Positions 27,647 through 38,185 of a DNA stretch of 64,000 nucleotides are shown here, one piece after another. The first letter of the stretch is position 1; each line of letters begins with the position of its first letter. The notes beneath the pieces are model-generated. The model saw only the letters and a program-made list of their open reading frames with translations, did not search any database and was not told the origin of the DNA. This stretch comes from Lachnospiraceae bacterium (GTDB taxonomy: Bacteria > Bacillota > Clostridia > Lachnospirales > Lachnospiraceae). The position numbers and the translations under genes are program-made. The stretch spans positions 85,095 through 149,094 of the forward strand of contig JAAWBX010000026.1 of the NCBI GenBank assembly GCA_022792885.1. The letters run 5' to 3'.

Positions 27647-29671
27647 TTACGTCTCCTCAAAAGGCGCGGCCGGCTCCCGTTCCTCCTCCGGCAGCTCCGC
27701 CGTCTCCTCCGGCTCGTCTGCTTCTTCGCTCCCGTTCTCCGGTTTCTCAAGAGACACCCCGTTCTCCTCCGGTTTTTCTTTCTTCGACTGCCCCAGCGGT
27801 TCCTCGCCGTTCTCGACGCGGATCTCATTGAAAATCTTCATAAATTCCTTGCCTGTGATCGTCTCCTTCTCGATCAGAAACGCCGCAATTTTTTCCACGG
27901 CCGTCCGGTTCTCCGACAAAAGCCGCTTCGCTTCCGCATACGACTTCTTCAAAAGCTCCTTCACGACCTCGTCTACCTGCGAAGCCGTCCGGTCCGCACA
28001 ATTCATCACGGTCCGTCCGTCCAGATAAGCGTTCTCAATCTGCTCAAGCCCCATCAAACCGAACTCGTCCGACATCCCGTAACGGGTCACCATGGCCCGC
28101 GCCACCTTCGTCGCCCGCTCGATATCGTTGGCCGCGCCCGTCGTGACCGTATCAAAAAACAGTTCCTCCGACGCGCGCCCGGCCAGAAACTGCACCAGCA
28201 TAGCCTTAAGCTCCGCCTCCGTGTTCAGGTATTTCTCCTCCTCGGGCACGTTCATGACATAACCGAGAGCCCCCATGGTACGGGGCACGATCGTAATCTT
28301 CTGAACCGGCTCCGAATCCTTCTGGAGCGCGCTGACCAGAGCGTGTCCCACCTCGTGATAAGACACGATCCGCCGCTCCTGTTCTCCCATGATACGATCC
28401 TTCTTTTCTTTCCCGACCAGGACCACTTCCACGGCCTCAAACAGATCCGACTGCGTGACGACATTTCTCTTATTTTTTACGGCGTTGATCGCCGCCTCGT
28501 TGATCATGTTGGCCAGATCCGACCCCACCGCACCCGAAGTGGCCAGGGCGATCGCCTCAAAATCGACGGAATCGTCCATTAAAACCCCCTTGGCATGCAC
28601 CTTCAGGGTATCGATCCGCCCTTTCAGATCCGGCTTATCCACAACAATCCGGCGGTCCAATCGTCCCGGACGCAAAAGCGCCTTATCCAGCACTTCCGGA
28701 CGGTTCGTCGCCGCCAGGATGAAGACGCCTTTCGACGAATCAAAACCGTCCATCTCCGCCAGAAGCTGATTCAGCGTCTGCTCCCGCTCGTCGTTGCCGC
28801 CAAACCGGTTATCCCGGCTCTTTCCGATCGCATCGATCTCATCGATAAAAACGATACAGGGAGCCTGCTGCTGCGCCTGCTTAAACAGGTCCCGGACGCG
28901 GGACGCGCCCACGCCCACAAACATTTCCACAAAAGAAGAACCGGACAAAGAGAAAAACGGAACCTTCGCCTCCCCGGCAACCGCCTTCGCAAGCAGAGTC
29001 TTCCCGGTGCCCGGCGGCCCCACCAGAAGAGCGCCCTTGGGAAGCTTCGCGCCGATGGTCGCGTATTTCCCCGGATTGTGGAGGAAATCCACGATCTCAA
29101 CCAGAGATTCCTTCGCCTCGTCCTGACCCGCCACATCCCGAAACGTCACCCCGGTCTCGCGCTGCACATAGACTTTGGCGTTGCTCTTGCCAACGCCCAT
29201 CACACCGCCTCCGCCTTTCTTCATCATCATGCCGAGAACCAGCCATACCAGAGCGATCGGCAGAATATAATACAAAAAGAACGTCAAAAGCGCGGAATTT
29301 GTACTGGGGATATCTCGATAAACTTCAATGTCATGATCGACCAGAAGCTGCACCAGGTCCGGATATTCCGCCCGCCCGGTATAATACGTAGCCTCCCGCT
29401 CCCCGAACATAAAGGGATTAAACCCTCCGGAACCCTCTTTCTTCTCCGTAATCGTGATGGAATACTCCTCAATCACGACTTTCTCGATCTCTCCGTCTTC
29501 CACCATCTGCAAAAATTCATTATAAGAAATCTCTTCCGTGCCGCTGTTGGAGATCACGTTACTCAACACCGACATAATAAACAGGCAGGCGACAGCGGAA
29601 ATCACCAGCATAATGATCATCTGGCTCTTTCTCGGATCGCGATTCCCTGAATTTTTGTTATTATTGTCCAT
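27647..29671 (-). CDS. ftsH: ATP-dependent zinc metalloprotease FtsH
   Basis: This 674-residue membrane AAA protease degrades membrane and regulatory proteins. Two transmembrane helices (about 18-38 and 108-130) flank an external domain. The AAA module has Walker [14 protein letters not shown], Walker [12 protein letters not shown] and the second region of homology [20 protein letters not shown]. The zinc site is [10 protein letters not shown]. The last 60 residues are a Glu/Pro-rich acidic tail, longer than usual. FtsH is essential or near-essential in many bacteria. Confidence 0.97.
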   Translation of the reverse strand: MDNNNKNSGNRDPRKSQMIIMLVISAVACLFIMSVLSNVISNSGTEEISYNEFLQMVEDGEIEKVVIEEYSITITEKKEGSGGFNPFMFGEREATYYTGRAEYPDLVQLLVDHDIEVYRDIPSTNSALLTFFLYYILPIALVWLVLGMMMKKGGGGVMGVGKSNAKVYVQRETGVTFRDVAGQDEAKESLVEIVDFLHNPGKYATIGAKLPKGALLVGPPGTGKTLLAKAVAGEAKVPFFSLSGSSFVEMFVGVGASRVRDLFKQAQQQAPCIVFIDEIDAIGKSRDNRFGGNDEREQTLNQLLAEMDGFDSSKGVFILAATNRPEVLDKALLRPGRLDRRIVVDKPDLKGRIDTLKVHAKGVLMDDSVDFEAIALATSGAVGSDLANMINEAAINAVKNKRNVVTQSDLFEAVEVVLVGKEKKDRIMGEQERRIVSYHEVGHALVSALQKDSEPVQKITIVPRTMGALGYVMNVPEEEKYLNTEAELKAMLVQFLAGRASEELFFDTVTTGAANDIERATKVARAMVTRYGMSDEFGLMGLEQIENAYLDGRTVMNCADRTASQVDEVVKELLKKSYAEAKRLLSENRTAVEKIAAFLIEKETITGKEFMKIFNEIRVENGEEPLGQSKKEKPEENGVSLEKPENGSEEADEPEETAELPEEEREPAAPFEET

Positions 29672-29700
29672 TTTTTCCTCCCGTGCAAACGATTATATCT

Positions 29701-29729
29701 ATTATAGAGACGGTCTTTTAAGAAATCAA
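29701..29729 (-). promoter_or_regulatory. Promoter of ftsH
   Basis: Minus-strand TTGATT (29724-29729) and TATAAT (29701-29706) are 17 bases apart, 30 bases before the ftsH start. Confidence 0.75.
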
Positions 29730-29874
29730 GTATCCTGTTATGAATTTTTGCTCACAATTCTAAACCTTTTCTAAAAATGTCGGCCGGTATTTTTCCTTCA
29801 AAATAATTTTTCAAACGCATTCTCCGGTTTCCCCTTATCTTATTCGGAAAACCTGTACTTTTTTCAAAAAACAG

Positions 29875-29903
29875 TGGATTTTTTTCTTCTGCCCTTCTAT
29901 AAT
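29875..29903 (+). promoter_or_regulatory. Probable pyrG promoter
   Basis: TATAAT (29898-29903) with a weak TGGATT at 17-bp spacing. The leader is only about 40 bases and holds no terminator hairpin, so a Bacillus-type CTP-dependent attenuator is not evident. Confidence 0.5.
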
Positions 29904-29949
29904 AATTGAGTTGAAAATATTCTGTCCAGCCAAACAAGGGGGTATACTT

Positions 29950-31575
29950 ATGTCAGTCAAATATATATTTGTAACAGGCGGCGTCGTATCCGGCCTCGGC
30001 AAAGGCATCACGGCGGCCTCACTGGGACGCCTTTTAAAAGCCAGAGGCTTCCGGATCACCATGCAGAAATTCGATCCCTACATCAACATCGACCCCGGCA
30101 CGATGAACCCCATCCAGCACGGAGAAGTATTCGTGACGGACGACGGCGCCGAAACGGATCTGGATCTCGGTCACTATGAACGCTTTATCGACGAAAACCT
30201 CACAAAAGGTTCCAACGTCACTACCGGCAAGATCTACTGGACCGTGCTTCAGAAAGAACGACGCGGCGATTTCGGCGGCGGCACCGTACAGATCATCCCC
30301 CACATTACCAATGAAATCAAACGACGCTTCTATCCGGGCCGCGGTTCCGACCGAACGGAAATCGCCATCATTGAGATCGGCGGCACCGTAGGCGACATCG
30401 AAAGCCAGCCTTTCATCGAAGCAATCCGCCAGTTCCAGCATGAGGTTGGGCGGGAGAACGCCATCCTGATACACGTCACTCTGATTCCCTATCTGAAAGC
30501 CTCCGGCGAAATGAAAACCAAACCCACGCAAGCCAGCGTAAGAGCGCTTCAGGGGATGGGCATCCAACCGGATATCATCGTCTGCCGCTCCGACCTTCCC
30601 TTAGAAGAAGGTCTGAAAGACAAGATCTCCCTCTTCTGCAACGTCCCCGCCGGCCGCGTAATCGAAAACCTGGACGTAGACGTCCTGTACGAACTTCCTC
30701 TTATAATGGAAAAAGAAAACCTGGCCCAGGTAGCCTGCCAATGTCTCGGCCTCCCCTGCCCCGACCCCGATCTAAACGACTGGCAGACCATGATCGAGAA
30801 CTGGAAACATCCGCTCCACCAGACCACGATCGCCCTGGTCGGCAAATACACCCGGCTTCACGACGCTTACATCAGCGTAGTCGAAGCCCTGCGCCACGGC
30901 GGCGTCGCCAACCGGACCAAAGTGACCATTCAATGGGTGGACTCCGAAACCGTCACACGGGAAAATGCCGCCGACCTCTTCCGAGAAGCCGACGGCATCC
31001 TGGTCCCCGGCGGCTTCGGCAACCGGGGTATTGAAGGCAAACTTCAGGCGATCCGATATGCCAGGGAACAAAACATCCCGTTTCTCGGCCTGTGTCTCGG
31101 TATGCAGCTTGCCGTTATTGAATTTGTGAGAAATGTAATCGGCTGCGAAAACGCCCACAGCACAGAGCTGAACCCCGACACCCCACACCCGGTTATCCAT
31201 CTGATGCCGGATCAGAACCGCATCACGGATATCGGCGGCACCTTACGCCTCGGCGCATACCCCTGTGTTCTCGCCAAAGACTCCCTGGCCCGCGCACTCT
31301 ACGGAAACGAAACCATACGGGAACGCCATCGGCACCGCTACGAAGTCAACAACGACTACCGGGACGCCCTGATTTCCCACGGAATGAAATTAAGCGGCCT
31401 CTCGCCGGACGGACGAATTGTGGAAATAATCGAGCTTCCCGGACATCCCTGGTTCCTCGCCACACAGGCCCATCCGGAATTTAAGTCGCGCCCGAACCAC
31501 GCCCACCCGCTGTTTCTGGGATTCGTCGCCGCCGCTAAAGAACATCGCCGCCGCAGGCATCCGACCGGCTTATAA
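29950..31575 (+). CDS. pyrG: CTP synthase
   Basis: This 541-residue enzyme makes CTP from UTP, ATP and glutamine. The N-terminal synthetase domain shows [20 protein letters not shown] and [12 protein letters not shown]. The C-terminal class I glutaminase has [13 protein letters not shown] with the nucleophile Cys and the AHPEF histidine/glutamate pair. The ORF opens at 29911, but [11 protein letters not shown] with AAGGGGG upstream sets the start at 29950. It is convergent with the permease, and the stop codons overlap. Confidence 0.98.
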   Translation: MSVKYIFVTGGVVSGLGKGITAASLGRLLKARGFRITMQKFDPYINIDPGTMNPIQHGEVFVTDDGAETDLDLGHYERFIDENLTKGSNVTTGKIYWTVLQKERRGDFGGGTVQIIPHITNEIKRRFYPGRGSDRTEIAIIEIGGTVGDIESQPFIEAIRQFQHEVGRENAILIHVTLIPYLKASGEMKTKPTQASVRALQGMGIQPDIIVCRSDLPLEEGLKDKISLFCNVPAGRVIENLDVDVLYELPLIMEKENLAQVACQCLGLPCPDPDLNDWQTMIENWKHPLHQTTIALVGKYTRLHDAYISVVEALRHGGVANRTKVTIQWVDSETVTRENAADLFREADGILVPGGFGNRGIEGKLQAIRYAREQNIPFLGLCLGMQLAVIEFVRNVIGCENAHSTELNPDTPHPVIHLMPDQNRITDIGGTLRLGAYPCVLAKDSLARALYGNETIRERHRHRYEVNNDYRDALISHGMKLSGLSPDGRIVEIIELPGHPWFLATQAHPEFKSRPNHAHPLFLGFVAAAKEHRRRRHPTGL

Positions 31576-32883
31576 TTTATAATTAACTCCCTTTTCTCTC
31601 AAAGTCTCGAATTCATAATCGTTTCCCGGCAGCACGGCGTTCAGAAAAATCCCCGCCAGAGCCGCGATCGCCAGACCGGTCAGACGAATGGAAGCCGAAC
31701 CGACGCAGAACGTGATACCCGTTCCGCCAAACCCGATGGCCGACACCATAATGACCGCCGCAATGATCAGATTCCGACTGGCGGTAAAATCGATGCGGTT
31801 CTCCACCACATTTCGAACGCCCACAGCGGAAATCATTCCGTAAAGAATGAGAGAAACGCCGCCGATAATCGCCGTGGGAATGGAACTTACCACCGCGGCG
31901 AACTTCGGAATGAACGAGAGCAGAACGGCCGTTACGGCCGCGATCTCCATCACGATCGGGTCATACACCTTCGTCAAAGCCAGCACGCCGGTATTTTCCC
32001 CATAAGTCGTATTGGCCGGGCCGCCGAACATCGCGGCCAGGCCGGTGGCCAGTCCGTCTCCCAGGATCGTCCGGTGAAGCCCCGGGTCCTGAATATAATT
32101 TTTTCCCGCCGTCGCGCTGATCGCGGAAATATCCCCGATATGTTCCACCACCGTAGCCAACGCGATCGGCACGATCGTGATGATCGCCCCCGTCTCGAAT
32201 TTTGCCATGGTAACGGCCGGAAATCCCAGCCAGTCAGCCTCCCTCACCGCGGTAAAATCCACGGCTCCCATCAAAAGCGCCACCGCATAAGACACCCCGA
32301 TCCCGATCATGATCGGCACGATCTTGACCATGCCCTTCCCCCAGATATTGGCGACAATAATCGGTATCAGAGCGCACAAAGCCAACAGCCAATCCGTACT
32401 GCAGTTGGTGATTGCCGACGAGGACAACGTAAGGCCGATACAGATAATGATCGGTCCGGTCACAACCGGCGGAAAAAACCGCATGACTTTATTGATGCCA
32501 AACCACTTGATCATGCCGGCCAGCACCACATAAACCAGCCCGGCCACCACCACGCCGCCGCAGGCATAGGGCAGCATCTCCGCGTTGGGCACGTCTCCCG
32601 CCATGGGCGCCACCGCCCCGTATCCTGCCAGAAACGCAAACGAAGATCCCAGAAAAGCCGGGACCTTTCTTCTCGTAACCGCATGAAACAAAAGCGTCCC
32701 GATTCCGGCAAACAAAAGCGTCGTCGAAACGCTCAAACCGGTCAGCAAAGGAACCAGGACCGTCGCCCCGAACATAGCGAAGGTATGCTGCAGCCCCAGA
32801 ACCAGGACCCGAAACGTTCCCAGTTCCCTCGCGTCAAAAATCTCGTCTTCCCCCAGAACCTTTTTATTCCCATTTTCACCCAT
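31570..32883 (-). CDS. uraA: Uracil/xanthine permease (NCS2 family)
   Basis: This 437-residue polytopic protein shows the nucleobase-cation symporter-2 pattern. [20 protein letters not shown] forms the first helix, [17 protein letters not shown] follows, and the signature region contains [15 protein letters not shown] and [20 protein letters not shown]. About 12-14 helices are expected. The TYGEN and EHIGD motifs fit uracil permeases better than xanthine ones. It ends convergently, overlapping pyrG by 6 bp. A pyrimidine link with pyrG is plausible. Confidence 0.9.
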   Translation of the reverse strand: MGENGNKKVLGEDEIFDARELGTFRVLVLGLQHTFAMFGATVLVPLLTGLSVSTTLLFAGIGTLLFHAVTRRKVPAFLGSSFAFLAGYGAVAPMAGDVPNAEMLPYACGGVVVAGLVYVVLAGMIKWFGINKVMRFFPPVVTGPIIICIGLTLSSSAITNCSTDWLLALCALIPIIVANIWGKGMVKIVPIMIGIGVSYAVALLMGAVDFTAVREADWLGFPAVTMAKFETGAIITIVPIALATVVEHIGDISAISATAGKNYIQDPGLHRTILGDGLATGLAAMFGGPANTTYGENTGVLALTKVYDPIVMEIAAVTAVLLSFIPKFAAVVSSIPTAIIGGVSLILYGMISAVGVRNVVENRIDFTASRNLIIAAVIMVSAIGFGGTGITFCVGSASIRLTGLAIAALAGIFLNAVLPGNDYEFETLREKGVNYKL

Positions 32884-32918
32884 TCGACCATTCTCCTCTG
32901 CTTTCCGTAATCATTCGC

Positions 32919-33956
32919 CTAAGACACCGGGAAAAGCGTTACCACATGGTTGTTAAACCAACTGTATCCCAGATCCACCACCGGCAGAATCTGCAGCGAC
33001 ATCAAAATATTCAGAAAAAACCAGAAAAATGCCAGCAGAATAATCCCGAATAAAATCCAATAACCCAGCAGATTCTTTGCGCCTTTCGACTTTTTTGCAT
33101 GCTTTGCGCCTTCCGTATTCCCGATTTTTTCCGGGTTCTCCGGTTTCTTTGCCTCTTCCGCCTTCGGCCCTTCGGCCTCCGATTCGGCTCTCTCTTCTTC
33201 CGGCTCGCCGGCCTCTTCCGGCCGTTTTTCCTCCTCGGGCTCTCCCTCTTCTTCGGATTCCCGGATCTCACACGAATCTTCGGCCTCCGCCCGGCTCTCG
33301 GCCGGATTTTCAACCGGTTCAGGCTCCTCTTCCCCGATTCGGCCGACTTCCTCCCGCTCTTCCTCCTCCTCTTCCGGATACATTTGCCGGATCTTTTGCA
33401 TGGAAAACATTCTCTGAGCATCCTGCTCGTCCTGCCAGACTTCCAGATCCGCCAGCAAATCGTTCTCATCCTTGATCGGCGGCTCCTCCGACAGACTTTC
33501 CTCCGGCTCCTCTAACAGCATCTCCAGAAGCCTCCTCGGCCATTCCTCTTCCGGACCCGCGAAAAGTTCCTCCAGCCTTCTTTTCTTCGGATTCTCCGGT
33601 TCCTCTTCCGGCAATTCCCGATACGCCTCCTCCGCGTTCGGAGAGAAATCCTCAGGTTCTTCCCAGACCCTCTCCTCCGGCCGCCTCCCCAAAATCTCAT
33701 CATTCCGCATCCGATACCGGAGCCCTTCGGCCTCCAGCTGCGCTTTTATCCGTTCCGCTACGTATTCCACCCGATACTTTACCAGCCTTTCTTCCACGCC
33801 GACGCCAGCGTCCTCTTCTTCCCGCATCCGGGTAAAAATACGCGACACGACCTCGCGGGTTTCATCCACATTTTTCAGCTCTTCAAACACCTCCCGATAA
33901 ACGGGATAGGCGTATCTTCGGTACAGACTCTGAAAATCATCGAAATGCATTTCCAT
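32919..33956 (-). CDS. Acidic single-pass membrane protein with sigma-factor-like N-terminus
   Basis: I do not recognise this 345-residue protein as a known family. Residues 8-45 (LYRRYAYPVYREVFEELKNV, then DETREVVSRIFTRM) resemble sigma-70 region 2, but no region 4 follows. The middle (about 95-290) is extremely Glu/Pro/Arg-rich and probably disordered. A transmembrane helix (YWILFGIILLAFFWFFLNIL) lies near the C-terminus, leaving about 25 residues outside. It could act like the membrane-anchored, region-4-less half of a split ECF system, but function is unknown. It lies 35 bp upstream of uraA and may share its transcript. A GGGGG site precedes the start. Confidence 0.6.
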   Translation of the reverse strand: MEMHFDDFQSLYRRYAYPVYREVFEELKNVDETREVVSRIFTRMREEEDAGVGVEERLVKYRVEYVAERIKAQLEAEGLRYRMRNDEILGRRPEERVWEEPEDFSPNAEEAYRELPEEEPENPKKRRLEELFAGPEEEWPRRLLEMLLEEPEESLSEEPPIKDENDLLADLEVWQDEQDAQRMFSMQKIRQMYPEEEEEEREEVGRIGEEEPEPVENPAESRAEAEDSCEIRESEEEGEPEEEKRPEEAGEPEEERAESEAEGPKAEEAKKPENPEKIGNTEGAKHAKKSKGAKNLLGYWILFGIILLAFFWFFLNILMSLQILPVVDLGYSWFNNHVVTLFPVS

Positions 33957-34082
33957 CGGGTCCCCCTTTCCAGCCTTATGTATCAGTATACCGCAAATCC
34001 CCCGGTCCCGGTCAAGTTTTTTTTTAAAGAATTGCTTCTTCTCTTTGAAAATATTATAATGAAAACATAAGGAGGTATTTTT

Positions 34083-34901
34083 ATGAAATTATACGTTTTG
34101 GCCGACAACTACGTAGGCTACAATCAGACTTTGTGCGGAGAACACGGCGCTTCTTACTATATCGAAGACGGACCGGTACGTATTCTGCTGGATACCGGCG
34201 CCTCCGATCTCTTTTTACAAAATGCGGAAAAACTGAACATCGATCTCGCTTCGATCCAATATCTGGTCCTGTCCCACGGCCACAGCGACCACACGGCCGG
34301 TCTTCGCTTTTTCATGGAAAAATACGGCCCCAAAGTCTGCCGCCGCATCACGCTGATCGCTCACCCGGATCTGTTCTCCTCCAAAAAAGACGCCGGAAAA
34401 GAGATCGGCTGCCCGGTTTCCCTTAAGGAGGTCTCCGACTGCTTCGAAGTCCGCTTAACCGACCGGCCGTTTTCTCTGAGCGCCGGACTGACGTATCTGG
34501 GGGAGATCCCCAGAAAACTTCCCTTCGAGAATCAGGAAGCTCTCGGCACAATCTTAAAAGAAGGCAAAGAAAACCCCGATTTTTTAACGGATGATTCCGC
34601 TCTGGCCTTCAACGGAAACGACGGCGTCTACGTGATCACCGGCTGTTCCCACAGCGGCATTTGCAACATCACCGAACAGGCGAAAGCCGTGACGGGAAAA
34701 CCCCGGGTCCTCGGGATCGCCGGCGGATTCCATCTCCTCGGCGAATCCGACCAACTGACCCAAACCGTCGCCTATCTGAAAAAGGAACAGATTCCGGAAC
34801 TCTATCCGGCCCACTGCACATCCTATGAGGCAAGATTTGCCATCAACCGGGAAATGCCGATCAAGGTCTTAGGGGCCGGCCTCATCCTGAATTGGGAATA
34901 A
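34083..34901 (+). CDS. MBL-fold metal-dependent hydrolase
   Basis: This 272-residue metallo-beta-lactamase-fold protein has YLVLSHGHSDHTAGLRFFM (HxHxDH), VITGCSHSGICNI and a late LYPAHCTSYEARF. The CSHSG and PAHC motifs place it with the group annotated as 7,8-dihydropterin-6-methyl-4-aminobenzene-5'-phosphate synthase-like hydrolases, whose real substrate in Firmicutes is unknown. AAGGAGG lies before the ATG. It is transcribed alone, convergent with tyrS. Confidence 0.88.
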   Translation: MKLYVLADNYVGYNQTLCGEHGASYYIEDGPVRILLDTGASDLFLQNAEKLNIDLASIQYLVLSHGHSDHTAGLRFFMEKYGPKVCRRITLIAHPDLFSSKKDAGKEIGCPVSLKEVSDCFEVRLTDRPFSLSAGLTYLGEIPRKLPFENQEALGTILKEGKENPDFLTDDSALAFNGNDGVYVITGCSHSGICNITEQAKAVTGKPRVLGIAGGFHLLGESDQLTQTVAYLKKEQIPELYPAHCTSYEARFAINREMPIKVLGAGLILNWE

Positions 34902-34915
34902 CGTCCCTATCCGCG

Positions 34916-34985
34916 TCGCAAAAACGGAACGCTTCCCCGACACGATTTTAAAATACCGTGCGGGAAACGTTCCGTCTTTTTTCGA
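34916..34985. terminator. Bidirectional terminator between MBL hydrolase and tyrS
   Basis: ACGGAACG (34924-34931) pairs with CGTTCCGT (34968-34975), with further TTCCC/GGGAA and CACG/CGTG pairing inside. T runs flank both sides, so it can terminate both convergent genes. Confidence 0.85.
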
Positions 34986-34988
34986 TAC

Positions 34989-36209
34989 TTATTTCAAAAT
35001 AACTCTGCGGAAACTCTTCTTGCCCTTTTTCACGATTACCCCGGCCGCAAGCTGTTCGGCGGTAAACATCGTCTTAATATCCTCAATCTTCCCGCCGTCC
35101 ACCGACACGCCTCCCTGCTCCACGGCTCTTCTCGCCTCGGACTTTGACGGCACGACCCCCGCTTTCTGCATCAGCGTAAGAATATCGATCCCGCCGTCCG
35201 TCAGATCTTCGTCTGTCAATTCACTGGTAGGCATCTCCGCCGCATTACCCGCGCCGAAGAGCGCCCGGGAACTCTCCTGCGCCTTCCGTGCCTCCTCCTC
35301 GCTGTGAACCAGCTTCGTCAGTTCAAAAGCCAGAATCTCCTTCGCCGTATTCAACTGGCTGCCCTCCCAGCAAGACATCCGATCAATCTCCTCCAGCGGA
35401 AGGAACGTCAGCATCCGCAGACACTTCATGACATCGGCGTCCTCCACATTCCGCCAGTACTGATAAAACTCGAACGGCGAGGTCTTCTCCGGATCCAGCC
35501 ACACGGCGCCTTTCTGGGTCTTTCCCATCTTCTTGCCCTCGGAAGTCAAAAGCAGCGTGATCGTCATACCGTACGCGTTCTTTCCCAGTTTTCGGCGGAT
35601 CAGCTCGGTCCCACCCAGAATATTGGACCACTGATCGTCGCCGCCGCACTGCATACAGCAGCCGTATTTCTGGAACATGTGATAGAAATCATAGCTCTGC
35701 ATGATCATATAGTTAAATTCCAGAAAACTCAGCCCCTTCTCCATTCTCTGCTTATAGCACTCCGCCGAAAGCATCCGGTTCACGGAGAAATGAGCGCCCA
35801 CCTCGCGCAGAACTTCCACGTAATTTAACGGAAGCAGCCATTCCGCATTGTTGAGCATCAACGCTCTTCCTTCGGAAAAATCCAGGAATTTGGACATCTG
35901 GATTTTAAACTTGTCCGCGTTGGCCTGAATCTGCTCCTGCGTCATCATCTGACGCATATCCGTCCGCCCCGAAGGGTCGCCCACCATCGTGGTGCCCCCG
36001 CCAAGCAGAGCAATCGGGCGGTTGCCGGCCATCTGCAGACGTTTCATCAGGCACAGAGCCATAAAATGACCCACATGCAAACTGTCCGCCGTAGGGTCAA
36101 ACCCGATATAAAACGTCGCTTTCCCGTTGTTGATCAACTCCTTCACTTCTTCTTCGTCCGTAATCTGAGCAATCAGCCCTCTGGCCTGAAGTTCTTCATA
36201 CAATGTCAT
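34989..36209 (-). CDS. tyrS: Tyrosyl-tRNA synthetase
   Basis: This 406-residue class I synthetase charges tRNA-Tyr. The HIGH-like motif is in [15 protein letters not shown], the KMSKS-like motif is KMGKTQKG, and the C-terminal S4 RNA-binding domain contains [20 protein letters not shown]. The ORF reaches 36350, but the conserved start [11 protein letters not shown] has an AAGGAG site at 36209. It is controlled by the T-box leader upstream. Confidence 0.97.
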   Translation of the reverse strand: MTLYEELQARGLIAQITDEEEVKELINNGKATFYIGFDPTADSLHVGHFMALCLMKRLQMAGNRPIALLGGGTTMVGDPSGRTDMRQMMTQEQIQANADKFKIQMSKFLDFSEGRALMLNNAEWLLPLNYVEVLREVGAHFSVNRMLSAECYKQRMEKGLSFLEFNYMIMQSYDFYHMFQKYGCCMQCGGDDQWSNILGGTELIRRKLGKNAYGMTITLLLTSEGKKMGKTQKGAVWLDPEKTSPFEFYQYWRNVEDADVMKCLRMLTFLPLEEIDRMSCWEGSQLNTAKEILAFELTKLVHSEEEARKAQESSRALFGAGNAAEMPTSELTDEDLTDGGIDILTLMQKAGVVPSKSEARRAVEQGGVSVDGGKIEDIKTMFTAEQLAAGVIVKKGKKSFRRVILK

Positions 36210-36300
36210 CTTCTTTTTCTCCTTGTTCGTTTTATTTACTTTCTTTTCCGGAAAACCTGTAGCCGCGCCGACCGTTTCTTTCGGATACACGCCCGACAAT

Positions 36301-36600
36301 AAAAAAGTCCCGTCCTCACATAAGGACGAGACTGACTCCCGTGTTACCACCTTTTTTCACAAACCGCTCGCACGGCCTGCCTCTTCGGGTACCCCGGATC
36401 GCATATCCTATACCCTAGCACGATAACGGATGCAGGTTCCGTCGCAGCCTACTGCCTCTGTCAAAGAAGGTTCGGTGCGAAGCTCCAAGATGTATTCGCA
36501 GACAGCCGTTCGTGCCCCTCTCATCCGCCGGAGCCTTTCTGTACGCGGGATCTGTCTGTTACTTTTTCTTATCAACGCTCTGAAAAGTATGAAATTAGAA
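36301..36600 (-). promoter_or_regulatory. Tyrosine T-box leader of tyrS
   Basis: On the minus strand the leader has a stem I specifier context GAATACATC with a UAC (Tyr) codon (36492-36494) and the T-box sequence AGGTGGTAACACGG (36339-36352). It ends in a terminator GTCTCGTCC/GGACGGGAC followed by TTTTTT (36301-36333). The UGGU in the T-box pairs with an ACCA tRNA end, as expected for tRNA-Tyr. Uncharged tRNA-Tyr should favour the antiterminator and raise tyrS expression. The leader and its promoter fill most of the 509-bp gap before tyrS. Confidence 0.93.
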
Positions 36601-36603
36601 TTA

Positions 36604-36632
36604 TTATAACCAGCGCTTTTTTAAATGTCAAC
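36604..36632 (-). promoter_or_regulatory. Promoter of the T-box/tyrS unit
   Basis: A consensus promoter on the minus strand: TTGACA (36627-36632), 17 bases, TATAAT (36604-36609), directly upstream of the T-box. Confidence 0.92.
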
Positions 36633-36672
36633 ACCGTTTTTCAAAAAATTTTCCGAATTTCTCAAAAACAAA

Positions 36673-36693
36673 GCGGCCTGTTCGACAGGCCGC
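36673..36693 (-). terminator. Intrinsic terminator after the FMN-binding lipoprotein
   Basis: GCGGCCTG and CAGGCCGC form a perfect stem with a 5-base loop. On the minus strand TTTGTTTTTG follows. Confidence 0.85.
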
Positions 36694-36718
36694 CGTCTCA
36701 ATTCCCTTTTTCTTTTTC

Positions 36719-37222
36719 TTACTTGGAAGCCTGCTCCAGACAATCCGCCACGGCCTCAATAATGGCGTCGCTTGTATGAGTCGCGCCCGACACCTTGTCA
36801 ACCTCAACGCTCTGTGCTTCTTTAATCTTATCCGGCAGTTTCTTGATGGCCTGAGCGCCCAGACTCGCCTGATCCTTCGGTGCGTTAATATCCACATCCT
36901 CGATCTTGCCGCCCTTGATCGTCACGGTCACGGCAACCGTACCGCTTCCGGCTTCCGAAGCGCCTACCGCTTCCGCCGTATATGTGCCGTCCGTATAAGA
37001 CCCGCCCGCAGCGGCTCCGCCCGTCGTCGCCTCAGCGTCTTCGCTCTCATCCGTCTTCGTCTCGCCCTCGGTCCCGGCTTCCGCCTCGGTGGTCTCCACC
37101 GGCGCGTCCGTCGCCTCGCTCTCGGCGGCTGTCGTCTTCTTCTGGGCCGTCCCGTCACCGCAGGCCGTCATGGATAACGCAATCAACGCTGCCGTGCAAA
37201 AAACCAATGCTTTCTTTCTCAT
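36719..37222 (-). CDS. FMN-binding domain lipoprotein
   Basis: This 167-residue protein has a lipoprotein signal (MRKKALVFCTAALIALSMTAC; Cys21 is the lipidation site). A Thr/Glu/Ala-rich linker follows, then a C-terminal FMN_bind domain (about residues 80-165) carrying SGATHTSDAI. That SGAT-x-T motif is where ApbE enzymes attach FMN covalently to Thr. It is probably an extracytoplasmic electron carrier. The ORF extends to 37252, but GAGGAGG and the signal peptide favour 37222. ApbE is encoded at 51.6 kb, and a reductase with the same domain at 43.3 kb. Confidence 0.85.
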   Translation of the reverse strand: MRKKALVFCTAALIALSMTACGDGTAQKKTTAAESEATDAPVETTEAEAGTEGETKTDESEDAEATTGGAAAGGSYTDGTYTAEAVGASEAGSGTVAVTVTIKGGKIEDVDINAPKDQASLGAQAIKKLPDKIKEAQSVEVDKVSGATHTSDAIIEAVADCLEQASK

Positions 37223-37384
37223 CACTCGGTTCCTCCTCAAGGTTTTCATCATGATAATCTTTCATCTTTCTGCTTCCCTAAGGCAGAAGAATTCTCCCCA
37301 TCCAGCTTTTTTAATATATTACGCATTGTTTTCCCTGTCAAGATTTTTTTCTTGAAAATCCTTCATTTTTTTTGATTTCTTCTT

Positions 37385-37424
37385 TATAATAAAAACGACC
37401 GGCGTTTACGCCGGCGGAAAGGAG
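37385..37424 (+). promoter_or_regulatory. exoA -10, 5' hairpin and Shine-Dalgarno
   Basis: TATAAT (37385-37390) is followed by a perfect 6-bp hairpin, CCGGCG-TTTA-CGCCGG (37399-37414), and AAAGGAG (37418-37424). The hairpin would start almost at the transcript's 5' end and lies four bases before the ribosome site. No convincing -35 is seen. Confidence 0.55.
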
Positions 37425-37429
37425 CCCTT

Positions 37430-38185
37430 ATAAAACTTATCTCATGGAATGTAAACGGATTGCGGGCCTGCATGCAAAAAGGATTCTCCGACCATTTTCA
37501 AAACATCGACGCGGATATCTTCTGCCTTCAGGAAACCAAACTCCAGGAGGGGCAGATTTCCCTGGACTTCCCGGGATATCACGCCTACTGGAATTACGCC
37601 GAGAAAAAAGGGTATTCCGGCACGGCCGTTTTTACAAAAAAACAACCCGGATGCGTCTCGTACGGAATGGGGCTGGAAGCGCATGATAAAGAAGGCCGGA
37701 TGATCACGCTGGAATTTCCGGAATTTTATCTCGTCAACGTCTATACCCCCAACTCCCAGAGCGAATTGGCGCGCCTCCCCTACCGGATGCAGTGGGAAGA
37801 CGATTTCCTCCGCTATCTTAAAGAGCTGGAGCAAAAAAAACCGGTGATCTGCTGCGGCGATCTGAACGTCGCCCACAAAGAGATCGACCTGAAAAACCCG
37901 AAAACCAACCGAAAAAACGCCGGTTTCACCGATGAAGAACGAGCAAAATTCTCCACCCTGTTAGCTTCCGGTTTCACCGATACGTTCCGGTATTTTTATC
38001 CCGACCGGGCGGATATCTACTCCTGGTGGTCTTATCGCTTTAAGGCGAGAGAAAAAAACGCCGGCTGGCGCATCGATTATTTCCTGACGTCCGAAGCGCT
38101 GAAGGACAAGCTGAACGACGCAAAAATTCATACGGAAATCACCGGGTCGGATCACTGCCCGGTGGAACTGGACCTGGCGTTTTGA
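37430..38185 (+). CDS. exoA: Exodeoxyribonuclease III with apparent AUA start codon
   Basis: This 251-residue AP endonuclease/3'-5' exonuclease acts in base-excision repair. Motifs are [20 protein letters not shown] (metal-binding Glu), [28 protein letters not shown] and the terminal GSDHCPV. The family N-terminus [10 protein letters not shown] is encoded here as ATA AAA CTT ATC, with AAAGGAG five bases before the ATA. In frame, no ATG, GTG or TTG occurs between the stop at 37373 and the TTG at 37460, and the TTG would delete the essential WNVNG motif. So AUA initiation or a single-base sequence change is needed. The 3' end overlaps the convergent gene by 47 bp. Confidence 0.9.
   Translation: MKLISWNVNGLRACMQKGFSDHFQNIDADIFCLQETKLQEGQISLDFPGYHAYWNYAEKKGYSGTAVFTKKQPGCVSYGMGLEAHDKEGRMITLEFPEFYLVNVYTPNSQSELARLPYRMQWEDDFLRYLKELEQKKPVICCGDLNVAHKEIDLKNPKTNRKNAGFTDEERAKFSTLLASGFTDTFRYFYPDRADIYSWWSYRFKAREKNAGWRIDYFLTSEALKDKLNDAKIHTEITGSDHCPVELDLAF

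Noticed and set aside
29672..29949. Possible pyrG attenuator or other riboswitch in the leader
   Set aside because: The leader from the TATAAT to the start is about 40 bases and has no hairpin followed by a T run, so no attenuator is supported.
30034..30567. 177-residue minus-strand open frame within pyrG
   Set aside because: Antisense to conserved CTP synthase coding sequence; no motif or ribosome site.
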